Source: Dyella telluris (GTDB taxonomy: Bacteria > Pseudomonadota > Gammaproteobacteria > Xanthomonadales > Rhodanobacteraceae). Taken from it: a DNA stretch of 64,000 nucleotides. The notes below the pieces were generated by a model. That model saw nothing but the letters and a program-made list of their open reading frames with translations. It was not told the DNA's origin and ran no database searches. The stretch lies in assembly GCF_014297575.1 (NCBI RefSeq), contig NZ_CP060412.1, positions 4,927,030 to 4,991,029 on the forward strand, read 5' to 3'. Both the position numbers and the translations under genes were made by a program. Position 1 is the first letter of the stretch. Each line of letters begins with the position of its first letter. Shown piece after piece: positions 17,557 through 26,025 of the stretch.

Positions 17557-18300
17557 TCAACCTTTGAGCAAAACGCCGAGGATGCGGGGCACTTCGGCGG
17601 TGGCCGCGGCAAGATGGGCGAAGATCTCCTCGATGCTGATTTCTGCCTCGTCGCCGCAGCCGGCCGCGAAGTTCGCCACCAGCGCAAGGCAGGCGTAATC
17701 AAGATCCAGTTCCCGGGCAAGCACGGCCTCGGGCATGCCGGTCATGCCGACCAGGTCGCAACCATCGCGCTTCATCCGTGCGATCTCCGCGCGGGTCTCC
17801 AGGCGCGGCCCCTGGGTGGCGCCATAGCAACCGCCATCGATCACGGCGATGCCTGCCCTGTCGGCGGCATCGATCAGCTCGCGACGAAGCGACTCGGTGT
17901 AAGGCTCGCTGAAATCGATGTGGCGCACTTCGGCACCCTCGACATCGCAGAAGCTCGTGTAGCGACCATGCGTGTAATCGATCACCTGATCGGGGATCAC
18001 GATGACCCGCGGCCCCATGTCCGAGCGGATGCCGCCCACGGCATTGACGCCCACCACCTTGCGCGCACCCAGCGAGTGCAGCGCCCACAGGTTGGCGCGG
18101 TAGTTCACGCGGTGCGGCGGCACGGTATGGCTTTCGCCATGACGGGCCAGGAAGGCCACCGTGCGACCGGCGAAGTCACCCGTCACCACGTCGCCCGACG
18201 CCTCGCCGAACGGCGTGTCGATGCGATGGCGCGATGTGTTCTCCAGGCCCGGGAAGTTGTACAAGCCGCTGCCGCCGATGACAGCCAGATCGATAGCCAC
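17557..18300 (-). CDS. S-methyl-5'-thioinosine phosphorylase / MTA phosphorylase family
   Basis: A 247-residue nucleoside phosphorylase of the PNP/MTAP family. The N-terminal IGGSGLYNF phosphate site, the FLARHGESH and HRVNYRAN motifs and the substrate loop MTGMPEAVLARE are present. Length and motifs match the bacterial enzymes that phosphorolyse methylthioinosine (as in Pseudomonas) or methylthioadenosine, part of polyamine and SAM by-product salvage. The start codon is GTG at 18298-18300, supported by AAAGGAAC upstream. It heads downstream from the FMN reductase and hpt genes on the same strand, a purine-salvage setting. Exact nucleoside preference is inferred. Confidence 0.88.
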   Translation of the reverse strand: MAIDLAVIGGSGLYNFPGLENTSRHRIDTPFGEASGDVVTGDFAGRTVAFLARHGESHTVPPHRVNYRANLWALHSLGARKVVGVNAVGGIRSDMGPRVIVIPDQVIDYTHGRYTSFCDVEGAEVRHIDFSEPYTESLRRELIDAADRAGIAVIDGGCYGATQGPRLETRAEIARMKRDGCDLVGMTGMPEAVLARELDLDYACLALVANFAAGCGDEAEISIEEIFAHLAAATAEVPRILGVLLKG

Positions 18301-18320
18301 GTTGTGTTCCTTTCTGTAGT

Positions 18321-18881
18321 TCAGATTGCCTGGGACGCAGCCGCCAGCCGCTCAGCGAAGCCCTGCAGGTGGCGACCCAGCGCCTCCCGCGTCCGCTCGT
18401 CGACCAACCGCCCGTCGATGATCTTGGTATGCGCCTGGAACACCAGTACATCGCCCTGCGGCTCGGTGCGCGCACCGGCCCGGCGCAGCACCAGGCGCAG
18501 CGCGTCTTGCGCTCGCACGGTGCCGGTGGGGCCGGGGCTGGCGCCGACGATGCAGATCGTCTTGCCCTTCAGTGCCGCCACTTCGCGCGAGGTGCCCGCG
18601 CGCGAGGCCCAGTCGATGGCATTCTTCAATACGCCGGTGATGCCGCCGTTGTATTCGGGGCAGGCAAACAACAGGCCGTCCGCCTGTTCGATGGCCGCCT
18701 TCAGTTGCTCGACCGGCGCGGGATCACCTTGCTCTTCCACGTCCTGGTTGAACAACGGCAGGTCGTGCAGGCGATGGATGGTGATGTTCATCCCGGCCGG
18801 CGCCAGCTCCTGCGCCGCGTGCAGCAGCGCCGTATTGAACGAGGCCTGCCGCAGGCTGCCGGAAATACCCAAGATGTTCAT
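18321..18881 (-). CDS. NAD(P)H-dependent FMN reductase (ChrR/YieF type)
   Basis: A 186-residue flavodoxin-fold oxidoreductase. GISGSLRQASFN at the N-terminus binds the FMN phosphate, CPEYNGGITGVLKNAIDW is the conserved central block, and GASPGPTGT follows. Members reduce quinones, chromate, azo dyes or flavins as an anti-oxidant function. The ATG at 18881 starts directly at the flavodoxin strand; the longer open frame to 18917 overlaps only intergenic sequence. It lies between hpt and the nucleoside phosphorylase with gaps of 43 and 20 bases, so these genes probably share a transcript. Confidence 0.92.
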   Translation of the reverse strand: MNILGISGSLRQASFNTALLHAAQELAPAGMNITIHRLHDLPLFNQDVEEQGDPAPVEQLKAAIEQADGLLFACPEYNGGITGVLKNAIDWASRAGTSREVAALKGKTICIVGASPGPTGTVRAQDALRLVLRRAGARTEPQGDVLVFQAHTKIIDGRLVDERTREALGRHLQGFAERLAAASQAI

Positions 18882-18924
18882 GTACTGCCCCTTGGCGTGC
18901 CCGCGTGACCGGGCCACGCACGTT

Positions 18925-19473
18925 TCACTTCAGTGCGTAGATGCCCGGCAGGTTGCGACCCTGCTCGTGGTAGTCCATGCCGAACCCGAACACGTAGCGA
19001 TCCGGCAGTTCCACGCCGTTGAAGTCGGCGGTGATGCCCTCCACCAGTCGATCGTGCTGCTTGGTGCACAGGCTGGCCACCAGCACGCGGCGCGCGCCGC
19101 GGCGCATGCACTCATCGCGCACGGCCTTCAGGGTGTGGCCTTCGTCCAGGATGTCGTCCACCAGCAGCACGGTGCGGCCGGCGAGATCCGCCACCGGTTC
19201 ACGCAACCAGTGCAGCTCGCTGCCCGAGGTGGCGCCGCGGTAACGCGTGGCGTGGACGTAATCGAATTCCACGTCGGTGCGGATGGCCAGCGCCAGGTGG
19301 CCCGCAAAGATCAGCGCGCCGTTCATCACGGTGAGGAACACGGCGCGCTCGCCATCCAGTGCCGCGTCGATGGCGCGCCCCATGTCGGCGATCACCGATT
19401 CCAGCGACGCGCGGTCGAACAACAGGTCGGCCTCGGCGAGTGCAGCGGCGAGCGAGGGAGAAGACGAGGTCAT
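18925..19473 (-). CDS. hpt: Hypoxanthine(-guanine) phosphoribosyltransferase
   Basis: A 182-residue purine phosphoribosyltransferase that converts hypoxanthine or guanine and PRPP to the nucleotide. The PRPP-binding motif VLLVDDILDEGHTL sits near residues 95-108; the flexible-loop region YRGATSGSELHW precedes it and FGMDYHEQGRNLP follows near the C-terminus. ATGA overlap with the upstream nagZ stop shows coupling. Pairing with a nucleoside phosphorylase nearby makes a coherent salvage route from inosine-type nucleosides through hypoxanthine. Confidence 0.93.
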   Translation of the reverse strand: MTSSSPSLAAALAEADLLFDRASLESVIADMGRAIDAALDGERAVFLTVMNGALIFAGHLALAIRTDVEFDYVHATRYRGATSGSELHWLREPVADLAGRTVLLVDDILDEGHTLKAVRDECMRRGARRVLVASLCTKQHDRLVEGITADFNGVELPDRYVFGFGMDYHEQGRNLPGIYALK

Positions 19474-20492
19474 GCCGATGGTTTTCCTTCCACGGCGTGC
19501 AACGCCGCGATGCGCGCGATGAAACGCTCGCGCTGTGGGTTGTCGTTGAGGCTGTCCCAGGTGGACGCCACGGCGCCGCGCAGTGCGGCGATGCGTTCAG
19601 GGGACGTGGCAGCCCGGTCCTGCACGGCGGCAATCGCCTCGTCCACCACGTCGGGGAAGCAGGCGAGCACGAGATCGCAGCCGGCATCGAGGTGTGCGTG
19701 CACGCGACCGGTCACGCCACCGGCAGCACCCGCGGCAGCCATGCTGATGTCGTCGCTGATCACCGCGCCGCCAAAGCCCAGCTCGCTGCGCAGGATGTCC
19801 TTGATCCAGCGCGACGAGAAACCTGCCGGCTGAGGATCAACCTCCGGATAGATCACATGCGCCACCATCATGGCTTCCGCATGCGCGGCCATGCCTTCGA
19901 CGAAGGGCACCAGGTCTTCGCGGCGGATCACGTCCAGCGGACGCGGATCGATGGCCGTGGCCTTGTGGGTGTCCGCCGCCACGGAGCCATGACCCGGAAA
20001 ATGCTTGAGCACGGCAGCCATGCCGCCCAGGTGCATGCCGCGTACGTAGGCCTGCGACAGCTCGGCAGCCACCGCGGGATCGGCATGGAATGCGCGCAGG
20101 CCAATGGCGGCGTTGCCACGGGCAAGATCCACCACCGGGGCGAAACTGAAATCCACGCCGCTGGCGCGCAGCTCGCTGGACATGATCCAGGCATGCTCCT
20201 CCGCAAGGCGGATGGCATCTTCCGGATCGCGGTCGTAAACGGAACCGATGGCCGACAGTGGCGGCAGGCGGGTAAAGCCGTCACGGAAACGCTGGACAGG
20301 CCCGCCCTCCTGGTCCACGGCGATGAGCATGTCATCGCCACCGACCTCACGGATGTCGTCCACCAGCTTCATCAACTGCCCGGGCGAGCTGTAGTTGCGC
20401 GCGAACAGCACCACGCCAGACACGCCGGGCGCCTGGAGCCAGGGATGCTCCGACGCTGCCAGGGCGGTGCCAGCCAGGCCGATCATCAACAT
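19470..20492 (-). CDS. nagZ: Beta-N-acetylhexosaminidase, peptidoglycan recycling
   Basis: A 340-residue family 3 glycoside hydrolase acting in the cytoplasm on GlcNAc-anhydromuropeptides during cell-wall recycling. The diagnostic KHFPGHG motif is near residue 165, with VDQEGGPVQRF earlier and the nucleophile Asp in VISDDISM near 245. There is no signal peptide, consistent with NagZ. The gene sits between a CYTH gene (TAATG junction upstream) and hpt (ATGA junction downstream), the same nagZ-hpt order found in other gammaproteobacteria. In many species NagZ products also induce AmpC beta-lactamase; no ampR/ampC is visible here. Confidence 0.95.
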   Translation of the reverse strand: MLMIGLAGTALAASEHPWLQAPGVSGVVLFARNYSSPGQLMKLVDDIREVGGDDMLIAVDQEGGPVQRFRDGFTRLPPLSAIGSVYDRDPEDAIRLAEEHAWIMSSELRASGVDFSFAPVVDLARGNAAIGLRAFHADPAVAAELSQAYVRGMHLGGMAAVLKHFPGHGSVAADTHKATAIDPRPLDVIRREDLVPFVEGMAAHAEAMMVAHVIYPEVDPQPAGFSSRWIKDILRSELGFGGAVISDDISMAAAGAAGGVTGRVHAHLDAGCDLVLACFPDVVDEAIAAVQDRAATSPERIAALRGAVASTWDSLNDNPQRERFIARIAALHAVEGKPSA

Positions 20493-21013
20493 TAGGCGTT
20501 TTCCCCTGCGGCTTCACGCTCGTCCCGCGTCCAGTGCGCATACGGATGGGCGATCAGGTTGACGTTGTAATAGCGCGGCAGGTGGCTCACTTCGCGACCC
20601 AGCCAGTCCGGACGGGGAAAGTGCGCGTCAACCGTCGGCAGCTCAACTTCGGCCACGACGAGACCGGCGTTTTCGCCGAAGAACTCGTCGACCTCGAACA
20701 GCACGCCTTCGACCACCACGTGGTGGCGGATCTTCTCCACCACGCCATCGCACAGGTCGGCAAGCATTTGCTCTGCGTCGCTGACCGGCACCGGATACTC
20801 GAATTCGGCGCGCTCAATGCCGAGCTGCGCGGACTTGATGTTGAGCCACGCCCGCTCGCCCGTGCGACGCACGCGCACCGAGGCGCGCGCCGTGCCATCG
20901 TGCAGCGCCTGCGCGCTGACCAGATAGCCCTGGGCAATGCGCTCGCTTTCACTGACGGCATCGCGCCAGCCATTGCCGCTCAGGAGGAATTTGCGCTCGA
21001 TCTCGATGCCCAT
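20492..21013 (-). CDS. CYTH domain (triphosphate tunnel) protein
   Basis: A 173-residue single-domain CYTH protein. The defining ExExK motif is EIERK at residues 4-8, followed by RIAQGYL and alternating basic and acidic strands (RASVRVRRTG, FEVDEFFG, VAEVELP) that line the tunnel. Bacterial members are mostly inorganic triphosphatases or, rarely, class IV adenylate cyclases; tripolyphosphatase is the more likely activity here. The stop shares a base with the nagZ start (TAATG). Confidence 0.9.
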   Translation of the reverse strand: MGIEIERKFLLSGNGWRDAVSESERIAQGYLVSAQALHDGTARASVRVRRTGERAWLNIKSAQLGIERAEFEYPVPVSDAEQMLADLCDGVVEKIRHHVVVEGVLFEVDEFFGENAGLVVAEVELPTVDAHFPRPDWLGREVSHLPRYYNVNLIAHPYAHWTRDEREAAGENA

Positions 21014-21081
21014 GCTTCAACCGATGATTGGGGGAAAGTGTGACGATGCGGTGAAGGCCCGCGGGCTTTCTCCGTGCCGGC

Positions 21082-22395
21082 TCAGCGCTCGAACAAGGCG
21101 ATCGACTCGACGTGCGCGGTATGGGGGAACATATCCATCACGCCGGCCGCGCTCAAGCGGAATCCATGCTTCTGCACGAGGATGCCGGCGTCACGCGCCA
21201 GCGAACCCGGATGGCACGACACGTAGACGATGCGACGGGTCTCCTTGTGCGGCAGGTACTCCAGCACCTTGTCGGCGCCGGCGCGCGGCGGATCCAGCAG
21301 CACCTTGTCCCAGGCTTGTTTGGCCCAGTGCGCGTGGCGCTGGTCCTCGAACAGGTTGGCCACTTCGAAGCGCGCATGGGTGATGCCGTTTCGCGCGGCG
21401 TTTTCGGCGGCGCGCTCCACCAGGCCATGCTCGCCTTCCACGCCCACCACCTCGGCCACGCGACGGCCTATGGGCAGGGTGAAGTTGCCGAGGCCACAGA
21501 ACAGATCCAGCACGCGGTCGGTCGGCTGCGGATCCAGCAGCTCCATGGTGCGCGCCATCATGCGGCGATTCATGCCGGCGTTGACCTGCACGAAATCGAG
21601 CGGACGGAATTCCAGCTCGACATCGTCAATGGCGGCATTGCCGCTGGGGATACGGAACGCCAGTCGCGGCGCCTCCGGCCACAATGGATGCACGCTGGTC
21701 ACGCCGCCGGGCTGCAGGTAGATGGCAAACCCATGCTGCTTGCCGAACTCGATCAGTGCCGCCTGGTCGCGCTCGCTCAGCGCCACCATATGGCGGAACA
21801 CCAGCGCCACCACGTCGTCACCGGCCGCGAACTCGATCTGCGGGATATCCGTTGCCGCGTCCATGCCACTCACCAGCTCGGCCAGCAGGCCGATCTTGGG
21901 GCCCAGTGCCGGATGCACCACCTCGCACTGGGTGATGTCGGCAACGAAGCGCGGGTTGCTCTCTTCGCGGAAACCGACCAGCACGCGGCCCTTCTTCGCC
22001 ACCGAGCGCACCGACAGGCGCCCCTTGCGACGATAGCCCCAGGGCTCGTCGGTCAAGGGCGGCAGCCAGATCTGCGGCTCCACCTTGCCGATGCGCTCGA
22101 AGTTGTCCTTCAGCACGCGCTGCTTCACCTCGATCTGCGCCACGGCATCCAGATGCTGCAACGAGCAGCCGCCGCACTGACCGAAGTGACGGCACTTCGG
22201 CTCCACGCGATGCGGTGAACGGGTAAGCAGCTCCACCACCTCCGCTTCGTCGTAGTGACGGTGGCGCTTGCGGATGCGCAGCCTGACGTCCTCGCCCAAC
22301 AGCGCGCCGCTGACAAACACGGCCTTGCCGTCGATGCGGGTAACGCCTTTGCCTTCGTGGCTCAGGTCGGTGATGGTGGCTTCGAATTCATTCAT
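21082..22395 (-). CDS. rlmD: 23S rRNA (uracil-1939-C5)-methyltransferase
   Basis: A 437-residue SAM-dependent RNA methyltransferase. An N-terminal TRAM domain is followed by an iron-sulphur cluster site CRHFGQCGGC, with the fourth Cys in ITQCEVVHP. The SAM site is VLDLFCGLGNFTLP near residue 290, the RNA-binding loop is LDPPRAG near 360, and the nucleophile Cys is in YVSCHPGSLARD near 390. All features of RlmD (RumA) are present and length is standard. It is read alone, with short gaps to the CYTH gene downstream and the YdbL-like gene upstream. Confidence 0.95.
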   Translation of the reverse strand: MNEFEATITDLSHEGKGVTRIDGKAVFVSGALLGEDVRLRIRKRHRHYDEAEVVELLTRSPHRVEPKCRHFGQCGGCSLQHLDAVAQIEVKQRVLKDNFERIGKVEPQIWLPPLTDEPWGYRRKGRLSVRSVAKKGRVLVGFREESNPRFVADITQCEVVHPALGPKIGLLAELVSGMDAATDIPQIEFAAGDDVVALVFRHMVALSERDQAALIEFGKQHGFAIYLQPGGVTSVHPLWPEAPRLAFRIPSGNAAIDDVELEFRPLDFVQVNAGMNRRMMARTMELLDPQPTDRVLDLFCGLGNFTLPIGRRVAEVVGVEGEHGLVERAAENAARNGITHARFEVANLFEDQRHAHWAKQAWDKVLLDPPRAGADKVLEYLPHKETRRIVYVSCHPGSLARDAGILVQKHGFRLSAAGVMDMFPHTAHVESIALFER

Positions 22396-22526
22396 CGTGG
22401 GAACAGTCTTCCAGAAACGCGCGCGCCCGGATCAGCGGGACCCGGGCGCGGTGATCGGGCTTGAGGCCGGTTCGCGGGTGCGCATGGCGGCGACAACCCG
22501 GAACAGGCCAAGGGTGGGCGAACGGC

Positions 22527-23129
22527 TTACTTCTGCTTCCAGGCGCCCGAGGTGTCCTGATAATACCAGCCCGCACGTGCCCGCTCGATCCAGCCCTTGG
22601 CGAACGTGGTGCGGATCTGTCCCTCCCAGTCCGGGTGGTTGTTGGCGTTGGCCACTTCGCGATACAGGGCATTGCGATCCCGGTTTTCGTCGGCAACGGC
22701 GGCATTCACTGCCGAACGCTGGTCCAGGGGCACCTTGCCGGCGTCACGCACGGCCACCAGGCCATCCTGGGTGAAGCCCACCACGCCACTGTTGAACAGG
22801 GGCGCCAGCGTGTCGCGGAAGCGCGCCTGCATGCGCCCGTGGATGGCATCCGTGGTCGCCGTCTGGATGCGCAGGTTGGGCGTGTCGGCGGCATAGGCAG
22901 CGGGAATCAGCAGATCCAGCAGCATGGCGGAGGGCTGGCTGCCCTTTTTCGCCGGCGGCGCAGTCTCGTCACCCTTGGGTGCCGGCGCGGGCGCGTTGTC
23001 CAGCACGGTGCCGATGAACTGATCAGCCGCCTTCTGCGCGGCCGCCTCAGGGAAGTACACATTGATGGTGACGCACCCCACCAGCGCAACCAGCAGCATG
23101 GTCAGCAATCCATAGACGAGCTTGCGCAT
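22527..23129 (-). CDS. YdbL-like DUF1318 lipoprotein
   Basis: A 200-residue predicted lipoprotein: hydrophobic signal with lipobox LVGC, then CVTINVYFPEAAAQKAADQF, a Pro/Ala/Lys linker and the DUF1318 domain ending in NRNALYREVANANN-like and WIERARAGWYYQ blocks. AAGGAG six bases before the ATG at 23129 fixes the start. In E. coli ydbL belongs to the ydbH-ynbE-ydbL operon connected with phospholipid transport across the periplasm. Here it directly follows a YdbH-like gene (59-base gap), supporting the same pathway. E. coli YdbL is not lipidated, so the lipobox is notable. No separate ynbE gene is present. Confidence 0.82.
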   Translation of the reverse strand: MRKLVYGLLTMLLVALVGCVTINVYFPEAAAQKAADQFIGTVLDNAPAPAPKGDETAPPAKKGSQPSAMLLDLLIPAAYAADTPNLRIQTATTDAIHGRMQARFRDTLAPLFNSGVVGFTQDGLVAVRDAGKVPLDQRSAVNAAVADENRDRNALYREVANANNHPDWEGQIRTTFAKGWIERARAGWYYQDTSGAWKQK

Positions 23130-23188
23130 GTTCAACTCCTTCGGGGATGGGGTGTGGCCCGGAACGTCCTGATCCTCGCGGAACGCCC

Positions 23189-25210
23189 TTAACGGACTTC
23201 GGGTCCGTTGCCTTCAATGGCGGATTTCAATCGGCGAACGAGGGTTGGCCAGTCGACCTGCGTCTGGTGACCGATCACCTGCAGGCGCGGCAAACCGCTG
23301 CCTTCAACGATAGTGTAGCCGTCGGCGTCGTTATCGAGGCCACCCATGTGGCACACGGAGGCCTGCAGCGTGCAGTTGAGGCCGATGCGTTTGTAGCCGA
23401 ATGTCTTGAACAGCTTGAGAACAGCGCCCTGCAAACCGGCTGCCACGCCACCGCCGCCGACGGCGGTGAGATTGTTCACGGCGCGCTGGCTGATGCGACC
23501 GCCGCTACCGGCCAACAGGCTGGCCTTGAATGCCACGGGATTCCAGTTCACCAGGCGCAGGTCGTCGATGGAGCCATCCATGCGACCGGTGATGCTGCCG
23601 AAATCGAACACGCTGGTCATGGCGCCAAGATCCACCTGGCGCAGCTGTACGTCACTGGTCACGGCAGGACTGGGGCCGAACGGGCCTTGCACGGTCAGCC
23701 GCGTGATATCCACAAAACCGTCGAACACGTTGACCGACAGGCCGCCTTGCAGCTCGAAGCGATCATCGATCCAGCGCAACGACGGGATGGCGCCACCGAG
23801 GGTTCCCGGAAATTCCGGCCACCCCATGGCGCGCGAAAACGCCGCCATGTCGATACCTGCAAACGCGAGTGAGGTTTCCAGCCTGCGCCCCTTCGATGCA
23901 CCCGGCCGCCACTCGAGGTCACCCACGTGGACGCGACCGTTGAGCAAGGGGATATCGACCGCGCGCTGCAGGCTCAGCGCACCGCCACGACTCTGCCAGT
24001 GCGTCTGCGCCGCGCCATGCGACATGCGATAGAGCTGCAGCGCCTGCCAGCTCATGGTGGTCGCCGGCCGATCGGCGTTGGCGTTCCAGTCCAGGCCGCC
24101 ACGCAGGCCATGCACGCCCAGCCTCCCTTCGGTATCGGCGACATCGAGCCCATCGGTGTCGAAGGCAAAACTACGCAGGCCATCCGCACCCAGATCCAGG
24201 TTACCGCTGAGCTGGCCTTCGATGCGCATGTCGCGCAACCCAAGGGTGGCCAGCCAGGCCTGGCCGTAGCGCTGGTACGCCGCAGGGAACCGCGTCTGCA
24301 GGCGTTCAAGCCTGAGCTGCTGCAGATCGCCCTTCGCGTTGAACGCCATGGCGCCTTCGAGCTGCAGCGCGTCGGCATCGGCCACGCGCAGGCGGGTGAA
24401 GTCCACCGCGCCGTTGCGCGTGGCTGCGGAGAGGCTCAGCTGCACCGGATGATCAGGCAGCCGCGCGAAGATCGGGCCGAGCAGCAACTCGCCGCCGCGA
24501 AGACTCGCGTCAAGATCGATGCGCGAGGGCGCACTGGTGGTGTCGACATTGAGGCGACCGTTGCCATTGACCGACTGCCCCGCCAGCGCGCCACCCGGCG
24601 TATCGAACCCACCGCCGTTGAGCGCGAACTGACCGGAGGCCTGCAAGCCGGCCTGCTGCAGGTCCAGCGCCATGTCGGCATCGAGCTTGCCGCCGGTGGC
24701 GCGACCCGACCATACCGTGCTCAGCAAGCCCTGCAACCAGGCGAGCGGCACACCCTTGAGGCTGATCTGCGCATGGGTGGGCTGATCCAGCGGGAGCGCC
24801 GTGGTGGCCTGGATCGCCCCCTGCGACACGTCGATCTCCAGCGTGTTGGCTGCCTCGTCGATCACCATGGACACTTTGGCGTTGCTCAGCGCCCCGCCCT
24901 GCGCGCCGTTCAATTGGGCAGCACCATCGAACAGCCAGCGCATGTGGGTGTCCCGCTGCAGGGTGCCCTGCAGGTTGATGCCGATGCGCTTCCAGCCCAT
25001 CGAGGGGACGTCGGCCTTGGTGGCCTTCAGGCTCAACTTGAGGCCGCCCTGGCCGTCCTCGCCGATCTGCGACTGCACATCCTGCATCTTCAGGCCGGGA
25101 ACGGTCACGGTCTTCGCCCCCAGGGCGACGTCCGCGCGGGCTGGCAGCGACAAGCCCATCCATGACAGGACGGCCAGACTGAGCAACAGGTAGCTTGATG
25201 TGGCACGCAT
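23189..25210 (-). CDS. YdbH/AsmA-like repeating beta-groove protein (predicted intermembrane lipid transport)
   Basis: A 673-residue protein with an N-terminal signal or anchor (SYLLLSLAVLSWMGLSLPARA) followed almost entirely by beta-type repeats. Segments such as ITGRMDGSIDDLRLVNWNP and ISQRAVNNLTAVGGGG near the C-terminus resemble the YdbH C-terminal domain. YdbH is an AsmA-like inner-membrane protein that partners an outer-membrane lipoprotein to move phospholipids. The adjacent YdbL-like gene is the strongest contextual support. It is shorter than E. coli YdbH (about 880 residues). The preferred ATG at 25210 leaves 44 bases to the divergent REC-HPt gene. Functional assignment is inference from family and neighbourhood. 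Confidence 0.7.
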   Translation of the reverse strand: MRATSSYLLLSLAVLSWMGLSLPARADVALGAKTVTVPGLKMQDVQSQIGEDGQGGLKLSLKATKADVPSMGWKRIGINLQGTLQRDTHMRWLFDGAAQLNGAQGGALSNAKVSMVIDEAANTLEIDVSQGAIQATTALPLDQPTHAQISLKGVPLAWLQGLLSTVWSGRATGGKLDADMALDLQQAGLQASGQFALNGGGFDTPGGALAGQSVNGNGRLNVDTTSAPSRIDLDASLRGGELLLGPIFARLPDHPVQLSLSAATRNGAVDFTRLRVADADALQLEGAMAFNAKGDLQQLRLERLQTRFPAAYQRYGQAWLATLGLRDMRIEGQLSGNLDLGADGLRSFAFDTDGLDVADTEGRLGVHGLRGGLDWNANADRPATTMSWQALQLYRMSHGAAQTHWQSRGGALSLQRAVDIPLLNGRVHVGDLEWRPGASKGRRLETSLAFAGIDMAAFSRAMGWPEFPGTLGGAIPSLRWIDDRFELQGGLSVNVFDGFVDITRLTVQGPFGPSPAVTSDVQLRQVDLGAMTSVFDFGSITGRMDGSIDDLRLVNWNPVAFKASLLAGSGGRISQRAVNNLTAVGGGGVAAGLQGAVLKLFKTFGYKRIGLNCTLQASVCHMGGLDNDADGYTIVEGSGLPRLQVIGHQTQVDWPTLVRRLKSAIEGNGPEVR

Positions 25211-25254
25211 GACGCGCCATTCTGCCAAAATCAGCTGAACGACATGGACTAGTC

Positions 25255-26010
25255 ATGCAACAAATATTTCCCAGCCCCCTTCCGGGCCATCGGGATTTGC
25301 CCGATGCCGTGCGCGCGCTCGTGGCGGACGACGACCCGAGCAGCCGGTTTTTCCTGGTGGAAGCGCTGCGCTCCCTTGGCCTGGATGCCCAGGCCTGCCA
25401 TGACGGCCCCTCCGCCATCGCCTTGGCACGCCAGGAAGCCTTTGACCTGATTCTGCTGGACTGCCGCATGCCCGGCGCGGGCGCCGAGGAAGTGCTGGCC
25501 GCGCTGCGCGGCGACCCGCTTGCCCGCTCCAGTGACTGCACCGCGGTCGCCACCAGTGCCGACATGGATGTGTCACTGCGCCATCGCCTGCTCTCGGCCG
25601 AGTTCAGCGAGGTGCTGCAGAAGCCTTGCAGTCTGACGGACCTGCGCCGCATCCTGGCCCTGGTGCAGGCCGACACCACCGCCACACCGCTGCTGGACGA
25701 CGCGCAGGCCATCGCCACCATGGGCGATGCCGGGGTCGTGAAGGCCATGCGTACGCTGTTGCGGGTGGAACTGGCCAGCCTGTACCAGGACCTGGATGCC
25801 CTCACCGGGGACACCGCCGCGCTGGCCGACCGCCTGCATCGCCTGCGCTCTTCCTGCGGGTTCTGCGGGGCCGCCGCCCTGGGCGCGCAGACCATCGTGC
25901 TGCAGCGGCATCTGAAATCCGGCATCCCCGGGCCGCCGGCACCGTTGTCGCGCTTCCGGCGCGCCCTGCTCGCCACCCTCAACGCGCTGGCGGCCGAAGA
26001 AGGTGCCTGA
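25255..26010 (+). CDS. Response-regulator receiver plus HPt domain protein
   Basis: A 251-residue two-domain phosphorelay protein. Residues about 18-140 are a receiver: acidic cluster VADDDPSS, phospho-acceptor Asp in LILLDCRMPG and the late Lys in LQKPCS. Residues about 150-245 form an HPt four-helix bundle with the phosphorylatable His in LHRLRSSCGFCGA. There is no output domain and no histidine kinase nearby, so it should pass phosphate between unlinked partners, for example a hybrid kinase. It is divergent from the YdbH-like gene and convergent with recO, 15 bases apart. Confidence 0.85.
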   Translation: MQQIFPSPLPGHRDLPDAVRALVADDDPSSRFFLVEALRSLGLDAQACHDGPSAIALARQEAFDLILLDCRMPGAGAEEVLAALRGDPLARSSDCTAVATSADMDVSLRHRLLSAEFSEVLQKPCSLTDLRRILALVQADTTATPLLDDAQAIATMGDAGVVKAMRTLLRVELASLYQDLDALTGDTAALADRLHRLRSSCGFCGAAALGAQTIVLQRHLKSGIPGPPAPLSRFRRALLATLNALAAEEGA

Positions 26011-26025
26011 CCTGGCGCGGCCCGT

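Noticed and set aside
17524-19833. A 769-codon plus-strand open frame across the salvage genes
   Set aside because: It spans several real minus-strand genes and their junctions; its composition is that of shadow frames.
22422-22450. A nine-base inverted repeat between rlmD and the YdbL-like gene
   Set aside because: It has an 11-base loop and no T-run, so I did not call it a terminator.
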